Source: a virus. From it: DNA of 26,450 bases. The position numbers and the translations under genes are program-made. Positions 12,901 to 17,292 of the stretch are shown here, piece after piece. The DNA is taken from IMG/VR virus record IMGVR_UViG_3300034102_004172, positions 1 to 26,450 of that record. One strand, 5' to 3'. Below the pieces are notes generated by a model. The model was given only the letters and a program-made list of their open reading frames with translations, made no database searches and was not told where the DNA came from. How positions within the stretch are numbered: position 1 is the first letter of the stretch; each line of letters opens with the position of its first letter.

Positions 12901-15900
12901 AGTCCATATGGACCATAAATGGGATTGCCATCAAATGCCCATCCAATGATTGGAGAGTGAACAATACCAGACTGCTTCTCTACAATAACTCCATTTTCTA
13001 CAGTTAAGTTATCGCCAAGTACATATCTTAGTTGCTTTGGATTTGATACGTGCCCATATTCTCCACCAAATTGCTTGTTAAATCCTTCGAAGATAGAACC
13101 GTTTGCATAATCAAAGTTTGTGTTGCTGTTTAAGTTATAAGTCCACTCAAAAATTTCAGTTTGGAAATCTGCTCCTTCTCCAATAGATTCTAGTCTAATT
13201 TGAGTAGTACCTGGTTTATACCCAATACCTCTATTCAGAATAGTGATGGAAATCACTCTTCCTGCTTCTAGTCCTTCGGATTGAATATTTGCTCTTGCTA
13301 CAGCACCATAACCATCACCAGTAATAATGACCTTAGGAGCGGTAGTATAACCGTTACCAGAGGCGATAACTGCAATTGATACAATCCTGCCATTATTTAC
13401 ATACGCCTGTGCTGCAGCGCCTTCTCCGCTGCTTAGAACGACTTTAGGCTCTGATGTGTAATCTTGACCAGATGATACTACAAGTACTTCTTTGATTGGT
13501 CCTCTAACAAACGCCTCAGCAGCTGCTCCAGACCCTCCTCCACCAGTAATTGTAATGGTTGGTTTTGATGTATATCCTGAACCTGGGGTATTTACTAAAA
13601 TTCTAGATACAACTCCTTTTGTGACGATAGCAGTTGCTGATGCACCCTCTCCGTCGCCACCACCAGAAATTGAAACTAGAGGAGATGATGTGTATCCAGA
13701 ACCACTATTTGTTACAACAATCTCAGAAAGAGATCCATTTACGACAACACTACCAGATGCACCAGTACCATTTCCACCAACAAAATCAAGTACTGGTGGA
13801 TTTGCTGCGTCATAATTCTTTCCATAATTTAGTATATTTACTTTAGTTACTCCACCATATTTGTAGGTGGAATCTGATTTGTAGTTCCATACAGAAATAC
13901 CATTCACAAATGAACCAACAGGACCATATTGTGTTTCTGGTTTTAGTGAGATTGTTGATGGTACTTTGGGGAATCTATATAATTTTCTTTGGTTGCCTGG
14001 AAGTAATGAAGTACCTACAAAGGGACCAATCTTATAGTTTGGAATACCTGATGTAGCTACATAGACATACTTGCCATTAAAGAAAGTATTCTGAATATTG
14101 GTAGCAAACTTATTAATTGAGTTGTTGATTGATGGAACATCACTCTTTCCTTTGTTCAAGTCAATCGAGATTAGGATATTGCCTTGAGGATTTAGAGTTG
14201 CTGGTTGAGGAAGTTCGTATTTGAATACAGTTGCGCTTTCTCTTGAAGTTACTAGGAACGTTCCATTGTATACAATTGGGTTTGCACCATATACAGTAAC
14301 TTGATCTCCAACTAGAAGACCGTGAGCAGATGTGCAATTGACAGTCGCAGTTTGATCATTGATACCACCATATGTGATACTATCGATCTGCAGTAGTTTT
14401 TTGACGTTATACAACCAAGATCTGATTAGATTGTTATCTTCAATAGATCCTAATTTAGATACTGAAAGTTTATCTCCAGGTAGATAGTAACTACTTTCAT
14501 CAGTTAGTTGGGTATTACCAGACTCAACGATACCAAGAACTGATAGAACTACTTCTTCGGTAGTTCCCTGATTCGAATAGATGTAGAAGTTTGATGTACA
14601 AATAGTTCCAGAATCCCAAGACGCTGGTTCCTGATTAATGCCTCTAGTACATTCAATAAATTGAGTTAGTGATTTCTCCTTATAGCGAATTATCTCAGTA
14701 CCAATAATAACTTCTCCGTTCTTTTCTGGCCATCCAATTGTGGAGTCTACAGTAATAATAGAATCTTGATCTGATAGTGGTTCTGCAAGTCTAGTCTTAT
14801 ATGGAATGACGAATTTACCATTAATGGATTCTTCAGAAAGAATCAATTCATATACGTCAAAGTTTGCAGTCTGAATTGCAGTGAAGTTCTCTACTGTTGC
14901 AGATGCATACAGAACATTAGTATCCACTACATCCGCATTTTGCTCTAGAAGAGAGTCTTTTAGATTTTGGGGATTTCCAGAGATTAGTTTAGCACGAAGG
15001 ATGGTATCAATAGACCAAGTTGCTGCAGATGGTTTAATGATCTGGTCTTTTGGATAGGTGATATCAATTTCAACACCGTATAGAATTTTAAATAGGTATG
15101 CAATTGAATTCTTAGTACCCTTAGATGCATAGAAATCTTTTATAGTTCTAAGAACATTTGAGATGTCAATAGAATCAATATCCAGTTGAGGCATTCCTGG
15201 AAGATACTGAGATGTAATCTTCTCCATGATTTTTCTGAGGAATACCGCATCAAGTCCTTTAACATCGCTACCACTGATGTGAGATGCTTTGATGGATTCT
15301 GATTCTGATTTAAATACAGCATTATCCTCAGAATCATATTCTACGATTCCACTAACTCCTCTGCTACACTGAGCAAATTCTGACTTTGTATAGTTTTTAC
15401 CTGGGTTAATTACACGAAATCCAGTAATTTCACCAATTCCAATTTGAGCAGAAGCTTTTGCTCCAACTGGAGAAGAGATGAATACCTTTGGTGGAAACTC
15501 AATCGAATAATTTTCTCCAAATTCAGTAATATTGATATCGATAATCTGCCCGTTGAAAACTGTCGCTACAGCCTTTGCGCCAGTTCCTCCAATTGGGTTA
15601 CCTAAGTTATCTACTCTATCATCAACGATGTATACGCTAGGAACGTCATCATATCCAAAACCTCCAGATAGAAGTTCAATACCAATAACTCTTCCAAAAC
15701 TATCAACTTCAACATCCAAAATTTGAGCACCAGTTGGTTCAATTACCGAAACTCTTGGAAGTTCTGTTTGACTGTATCCAACTCCACCAGAGATGACAGT
15801 GATTGAAATGAGTTCACCAGAGGCGTTTATATTGCCCTGTAGGAGTGCTGTAATTCCATTTGCGGCGTCTGGGGCATCAATGTAGATTTGAGGCGCTGTA

Positions 15901-17255
15901 GAGTATCCAGAACCACCTTCTAAGACTTGTACAGATAGAACTACACCATTCTGATTAACGACAACATTTCCTACTTTTGCTCCAGATGGATTAACAAACT
16001 GAATTCTTGGTACGAAATCATATCCACTTCCACTATCGATAATATGGATTTCGTCAATACCACCATTATCGTTTACTGTAACGAGTCCTTTCGCAACAGA
16101 TCCTTCACCATTAGTGGGAGCTTGGATAGAAACTAGTGGAGGATTTTCCTTGGAGTATCCTTTTCCAGAGTCAATCAGTGTGACTGTTTTGACTCCACTT
16201 ACTAGAGCTTCTGCAGTTGCATTAGTACCAGTACTCTTAACGAGAGAGACTTTTGGTGTATTTTCTACTTTATATCCAGATCCACCATTTTTAACTAGGA
16301 TAGATTCTAGTTGACCAGAATCATTTACTACAGAAACTGCAGAAGCATCGCTACCAACATTAAGTAGAGGTGCATTGATGTATGCTACAAAAACCGATTC
16401 TGTTGGATACTGTTTAAAGATGATAGTGTCAGAATACAGACTAAAATCTTTAATTGGTGTTAGTAAATTTCCATCTACAATTGCAATAACTAAACTTGTA
16501 GATGAAGGAGAAGATGCAACTCCATTCACCTTAAGTTTGAAGTCATATCTAACTTCTTCTACGTTAGTATTGAGAATTGGTAATTGGTCAAATACCGCAA
16601 TTTCAGATTCTTGGAAACCCTTTAGATAGATAATTTTAATATCTTCACTAGTATCTCCAAGATTTATTGGATCATATTGTCTTGGTGGATTAGTGAATCT
16701 AATTTTGTCACTTAAGATTTGATAATCAACGCCAGGAATTAAGTATTCATTGTATAATTTTACAATGACATGCTCATTTGATGGTGGATAAACTGGTTCG
16801 TTATTTACCGTTAAATCGAACTCGAAGTTTATACCATCAAATTCTCTATATGGATTGAATAGAGGAACTAGTTTTTTATTGAATTCTGCATATGAAATAT
16901 CAGGAGTTAGGATGACATTTGGAGACTTCCTGACAAATTCATAATAAATTACTTCATCATCAATCAGTAGAGTTCCATTTTCTTCTGGAAATCCATCTGT
17001 TGTTTCTACTTCAATATTTCTGATATCTGCAGAGATGTCAGAAATCAACTTCGTATTGCTTCTTAACTGAGATACTTCATACTTAGAAAGATTGAAGTAG
17101 TCTGGTAGATTATTTAAAATGCCAACAGGCCCGCCACCTCTCTCCTGAGAACTATAATATGCTCTCAGAAATTTCTCGAAGAGTGGATTTTCCTCTTTAA
17201 TGAAATCTGGTACTTGATTTAGTACAGAAAGGGATGCTGATGCTAAGTTATGCAT
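987..17255 (-). CDS. Giant 5422-aa modular virion protein, in the gp7-gp8-gp9 position of the baseplate cluster
   Basis: One uninterrupted frame of 5423 codons, with ATG at 17255 and an AGGAG site (17269-17273) 13 bases upstream. The first 60 residues (FIKEENPLFEKFLRAYY, then GGGPVGILNNL) resemble N-termini of large cyanophage virion proteins. Visible modules by residue: 'NGILQ'-type beta modules about 140-300, 3480-3550 and 5117-5268; GSGY beta-repeat arrays about 305-630, 1140-1365, 2925-3150 and 5330-5395; IG-EIIxY...CTRG elements near 95 and 860; an HGLxVGD module near 980; a YHYH domain 1400-1555 (GWAFDGNPIYGPYG, YNGRF, TPEFPEGTYAYFVT, FPYIIGP); a beta-propeller-like region 1842-2200; a LamG-like domain 2250-2410; five helical repeats 3880-4710. 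I see no transmembrane segment or catalytic motif. It lies between gp6 and a gp10-like fibre, where T4 has gp7, gp8 and gp9, so a baseplate-periphery role is inferred. No clear gp7, gp8 or gp9 sequence match is visible to me. Confidence 0.9.
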   Translation of the reverse strand: MHNLASASLSVLNQVPDFIKEENPLFEKFLRAYYSSQERGGGPVGILNNLPDYFNLSKYEVSQLRSNTKLISDISADIRNIEVETTDGFPEENGTLLIDDEVIYYEFVRKSPNVILTPDISYAEFNKKLVPLFNPYREFDGINFEFDLTVNNEPVYPPSNEHVIVKLYNEYLIPGVDYQILSDKIRFTNPPRQYDPINLGDTSEDIKIIYLKGFQESEIAVFDQLPILNTNVEEVRYDFKLKVNGVASSPSSTSLVIAIVDGNLLTPIKDFSLYSDTIIFKQYPTESVFVAYINAPLLNVGSDASAVSVVNDSGQLESILVKNGGSGYKVENTPKVSLVKSTGTNATAEALVSGVKTVTLIDSGKGYSKENPPLVSIQAPTNGEGSVAKGLVTVNDNGGIDEIHIIDSGSGYDFVPRIQFVNPSGAKVGNVVVNQNGVVLSVQVLEGGSGYSTAPQIYIDAPDAANGITALLQGNINASGELISITVISGGVGYSQTELPRVSVIEPTGAQILDVEVDSFGRVIGIELLSGGFGYDDVPSVYIVDDRVDNLGNPIGGTGAKAVATVFNGQIIDINITEFGENYSIEFPPKVFISSPVGAKASAQIGIGEITGFRVINPGKNYTKSEFAQCSRGVSGIVEYDSEDNAVFKSESESIKASHISGSDVKGLDAVFLRKIMEKITSQYLPGMPQLDIDSIDISNVLRTIKDFYASKGTKNSIAYLFKILYGVEIDITYPKDQIIKPSAATWSIDTILRAKLISGNPQNLKDSLLEQNADVVDTNVLYASATVENFTAIQTANFDVYELILSEESINGKFVIPYKTRLAEPLSDQDSIITVDSTIGWPEKNGEVIIGTEIIRYKEKSLTQFIECTRGINQEPASWDSGTICTSNFYIYSNQGTTEEVVLSVLGIVESGNTQLTDESSYYLPGDKLSVSKLGSIEDNNLIRSWLYNVKKLLQIDSITYGGINDQTATVNCTSAHGLLVGDQVTVYGANPIVYNGTFLVTSRESATVFKYELPQPATLNPQGNILISIDLNKGKSDVPSINNSINKFATNIQNTFFNGKYVYVATSGIPNYKIGPFVGTSLLPGNQRKLYRFPKVPSTISLKPETQYGPVGSFVNGISVWNYKSDSTYKYGGVTKVNILNYGKNYDAANPPVLDFVGGNGTGASGSVVVNGSLSEIVVTNSGSGYTSSPLVSISGGGDGEGASATAIVTKGVVSRILVNTPGSGYTSKPTITITGGGGSGAAAEAFVRGPIKEVLVVSSGQDYTSEPKVVLSSGEGAAAQAYVNNGRIVSIAVIASGNGYTTAPKVIITGDGYGAVARANIQSEGLEAGRVISITILNRGIGYKPGTTQIRLESIGEGADFQTEIFEWTYNLNSNTNFDYANGSIFEGFNKQFGGEYGHVSNPKQLRYVLGDNLTVENGVIVEKQSGIVHSPIIGWAFDGNPIYGPYGLSDPTNLSSNIVPIQSSYSLKTNLVFNSVTNPEPYRIAGPSLQDFPAGTFIQDYEYVFRSEAFYLDQYNGRFTKTPEFPEGTYAYFVTLNADGSAAFPYIIGPNFYSIPDSWNLTQFAIQSNIPTGIVRYRAPFENVDIDVERDPNESTNALTLENGDVLTFEIEDENRDGFIDSSEASDPDQIFEESKLELFDYFPKIDISSKVDIEVETTTKFEEAKISDFLIENPGINYQVNDRLIFDDEGTEGYGASASIKSIQGEQITSYTYEYNTAQDEYFGVVQTAVPHNMEIGDFVSVDTTPIMEPTSKTLKVITVKGLEEVSVEVSGIGYDPNIEVEAFIDSISGQEAEVKAVVGKTGILDKINITNSGRGYVDNPKIRISHPQIQKRSVYYSVNKKYQSGVNINNSFVDQNKNLYYVGSVTSTNGDIHGYISKLNAEGTTLWSKSLTSIQPSAQAKRCQLLSVTKNGLDVYVIGQTYPNPLSASAFNPDIFIAKYTENSSGTEVSLSWQRELAGISGVNRNDYITDIAAYGENVVACGYTTTNSNGVNDGIVFYISNGGDVLIKRKITSTSSSEKLQSIQVDSDNNIYILGQSTAADNILLVKCKIDGSKINTIWQKEISYSNTKFEDLSLLIDEYDELYITSALENSSTSTKTKLALIKVDADGDLIFNKEYSIPSITSLSAAKSSIDIFGEIAIGYTAVDITSQLHSGIIKCKFNGDILNSYEMTSLEGVEISKCSSDVSGDPTLVGNIIENRTQFLYKGSSYSDTVGRYANLTSTGTVSVNTDPKFGTNAYTISQNAKLSATALTTQSNVWTIEGWFKWDTAASAKVPDLLTITDGTNSIKVSVFADSSSPSTFGKLRISNGGATISQFTTITNAVTLLSSGYRHISVSKSYNTSSSIATYTLYFNGSSVAQITTGFNLNPSTVEIGSTTSYNSWPVKLDEFRYSNYAIAYTSAPTAEFSGFDYANPSGFIMKFDKNADSERMGTINLTNNSFDITRSNITIPVVNNLELINIPYALGPDGLQILDFNAATSGLTQDYHIPTTVYDSWSTRTATVPSPGGRKAVFSSKAFGKFFFNYFNVSKLDNIRQLHINQDFRFNVGTNLLQRNSLNAIIASAKIVDIDYSNNYIYVADTTGSFVVDSGTLGSSDESINEIVNYGFEGVVNTSPGTFAINIPVEVEATFKPYSDDDYAVRIDEIIAGSPYAKGSVVVLGSSYFSFNTARNSVTIAGLSSVTKITLITNLKKTLQIDEISNTNRIYIRSATSHYLNAGDNIFGSTSPQYTYADGSFYVDQVLSQREFIFQIREVPGSFIGSGTQILIYVKHPVFKFIYGQQYTFDVSDPSNQGYYLSFYRDNLNKIEYTFKNIVRRGTPGLDAPGVSPFISFKVTDDVSNISYYADPSRINEFSPVAKSSYIDVVRSPYIGRFEISSLEGATVTTGANKFKFKLDIDPEKNAQSFTSSYSTESTKVAGSISSIRLISGGGFYKKLPIITDIQSSRKIERVEIRTPGTEYEPGEYFGVPILGDGNGGKVRIRVDGNSDPVGQIIEVVVTDPGKGYTEAFVDVDAIDGILGPNLAGSGAVLEVIIPPKGTGASIFVKGENVGKIKKLRNNNFGFDYTHDYTLRPEITFPVNLQLINTSVLSNIKVIDPGSGYTSIPEVVITGGGGSGATAEAEIRNGRISGILIKNPGFGYSTEPTIELKSTFTYVINLDLGLFQLPFPHGIGNGSEITFDIQDLGEGAAFPITSFGYIVPGQIYYAISGTTAGLENDQLRIALTPGDAESGNYISFVNTGSGRQILLTNSFGGSAEAVVETGRFLSGELVYQGDSLENSSAKGYVSGNDGWQIGPRLLKLIDTEGTFAEGQIVTGTISKSSGTINNINAAKGVIQVDSITKTAGKFLDDVGKTNEIVQKVQDSYLYQAFSYNIKSPVSIDQWKTIVLDNTHPTGFKLFGEIGVYNEEKGLTDKTDFQLTKSVNLIESSVVANIDNFGLVEPVYKEFDNTQVLFRTKRLTSSEEILTSYVQKIDDISNLFDGERTSFPLTIDGSTIIANTSQVQVILNGIAQSPVESYEIIQGSIVFKEPPPAPTKVSYAMLTLQFLPSYEIAIEDSSGILPELGQTIRGILSLATATVISSTTSTIRVFNINGTFQEGEIILASATGLSANLVSVTELENTNTFQFQESITNTSGKTAVVEEINLDSTTSIVTNEIIVSKTSGTYESPSGLLDIKFNDYIISAKTGILARVTSISPYIDPTTGEPLSSISISDPSTFSALLYNRIIQPEYPNVIIDDISKSSIEVVDLDDSTLKVEGKFPEFEIVSSTTFENVYDDSTTFQNGEFIQNLEIEYINSTGDFTANETAMVQKLAYKSLLGGNFQAGDQIVTNGGFTAEVIGVNYALKYVFLGEKSGSFSIGDTISTDKSFVSNDDIVSGRYADASDLILANKLLIADVAVGRMLANFPGFTVPNGNQNCIDDIISILDELCFNVKYGGNHRAYDVAQLYITNGYLAGEETQSVYAINQARDLAIQAMRNETITLGGYTTRTQVKDLTVEGDQSGEPGVYIPGDCADVASSITTLFAIVTQGISTGSISSITRTNIGTVTAIISTYLDIPFDVEQVYSATDKIITYQFYDDTHHRFRDAANLIRLNATYIIEEAAGRMKNLYSDLIIPGDEDGTGDGTSRCKLDLNLLLQAVADDIEKGGNYNTLTGARFYIDENGGLRYITKQVLQSLYAHEQMNLLCQQAVIGDLSQTPQYTNQSPIKPLDITTDPGDCADVRSKIDTLWSLINEVLCTTGDVYKDASNALWFNRKFIAEESVGLTTNYFTYYLNGVPYNAFVYPNGLEGKNTCIRDIKDYIIPSIIADLISGGDANTIDAMTYYINAVNDILYVKDELLPTIYALEQTNRLCQYAVDNWRITGTNTIYSAQWSSTPKYTDNTITLDDGTYGGQCANIKSAIDTLFTKAISILLPERDQYQNRNFDAANLIEANKQLIAEVAVGRMLNQYPTFTIPNGNQNCIDDIIAILGELSFNIRYGGNHKMYDAAQLYITNGYLAGEEVQAVYAFNQARDMAIQAMRNETITLGGYTTKTQVKDLDVTVDTSTPKCANVASAITTLFAILSQAVQNGNLTGITRTTDSASNIAYRNAAKLIMFNKNYIKAETMLVTLQNYPTFSVPGGNDKCLRDMGYIMDAIVYDLLTNGNSAILFATQSYIDAATGTIISLQGELVQSLFAYTKVRDYMKQAIAESLVSPAPNTGFYSYTDTSIALTASEISEINAFIDSKMSILLNTLNNSSYIEDNEIIAENGITVPNSIYPSRIDDTGILGGLNSGDYIYGLTSQINGEIKSITTNRATIKKLLTRIRVNFSNPIEIFKVGETITRQGFASINGTVYSYSYSENFNYVDIVMNSGQFSIGNILINDDGYVATVVSVSSKVQVSDLTGSFTNGQKVKGFKTSAISTISNFYSVSAPVLDNSGSKLTLDTEFYEGNFDVSSVIYSSTSDIYIDVEYYEGTQIGLADIIQTTNIYKLTLTLPDEETTVFEIGGVVNNEAILTQTARIIDYINEGSTVELYVGNLTEDLFAIGDTILYYEPNNNFPVGVAQIANAEIISSEAYGFVERIIPIGTAYRLYLSGVKGTFNQYAQTISKSGYRSIISSVGEVVGRIDRSFRGFDGVQSTFKVTINNGTAYYPNPDGHLLVFVNGILQPPGQSYTTFSDIIEFSEPPELGATFHSSYIGKLRKLDDISFEFDSLRNSFNLKLDEVFYSLTVTAGSESSNIKPENNLIVSLNGVIQEPGVAFELVGSRIIFAEIPRSGSSFVAFSYIGSDADVIAADVVPPIETGDELEIEGEDKDRTVAIIESSNSLVTFDYTGSVFGRNASALVDIIKGRIKTLSVTSSGDGYTSRPSVSIDSATGFDAQIKALVGVSRVDLVNSGSNYAYPTIEIINEVDENEESFLFDSTSVSFDGTAVTFDQS
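3629..3950 (-). repeat. Near-duplicate DNA copy, helical repeat 4
   Basis: This segment aligns without gaps to 5261-5582 at an offset of 1632 bases over about 270 bases or more. Roughly four of five bases match by eye. At the protein level about 80 of 98 residues are identical, from AVGRML to TQVKDL, including 20 consecutive shared residues around QAMRNETITLGGYTT. The other repeats in the array are far more diverged, so this pair looks like a recent duplication or gene-conversion pair. Confidence 0.8.
5261..5582 (-). repeat. Near-duplicate DNA copy, helical repeat 1
   Basis: This is the partner of the copy at 3629-3950, in the same orientation and reading frame. The two are separated by repeats 2 and 3, which do not share this level of identity. 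Confidence 0.8.
7790..8480 (-). repeat. GSGY beta-repeat array 3 (giant protein, residues about 2925-3150)
   Basis: Five degenerate units are visible, with signature turns GGGFYKKL, GTEYEPGE, GKGYTEAF, GSGYTSIPEVVITGGGGSGA and GFGYSTEP. Between turns the pattern is (I/V)xx(I/V)xVxxxG, typical of short alternating beta strands. Confidence 0.75.
13180..13850 (-). repeat. GSGY beta-repeat array 2 (giant protein, residues about 1140-1365)
   Basis: This is the most regular array, with six units. Turns are GKNYDAANPP, GSGYTSSP, GSGYTSKP, GQDYTSEP, GNGYTTAP and GIGYKPG. Each is followed by a VxIxGGGGxGAxAxA glycine/alanine loop and a GxVxxIxVxxxG strand, giving a period of about 35-40 residues. The array precedes the YHYH domain. 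Confidence 0.85.
15370..16350 (-). repeat. GSGY beta-repeat array 1 (giant protein, residues about 305-630)
   Basis: Eight units are visible, with turns GGSGYKVENTP, GKGYSKENPP, GSGYDFVP, GGSGYSTAP, GGVGYSQTELP, GGFGYDDVP, GENYSIEFPP and GKNYTKSE. They alternate with Gly/Ala-rich linkers such as PSGAKV and GTGAKA. The same unit recurs singly near residues 1770, 1825, 5345 and 5380, and in the separate 1402-aa protein. Confidence 0.85.
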
Positions 17256-17292
17256 TTTGTATTACTATCTCCTATACTTATATTTAACAGAG

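Noticed and set aside
987-17255. Giant ORF as an assembly artefact or fusion of several genes by sequencing error
   Set aside because: The frame is continuous, module order is coherent, no internal late promoter with ribosome site was spotted, and large virion proteins are known in marine T4-like phages.
17278-17290. Possible late promoter TTAAATA before the giant gene
   Set aside because: Two mismatches to TATAAATA and only 37 bases between gp6 and the giant gene; co-transcription from 20149 is simpler.
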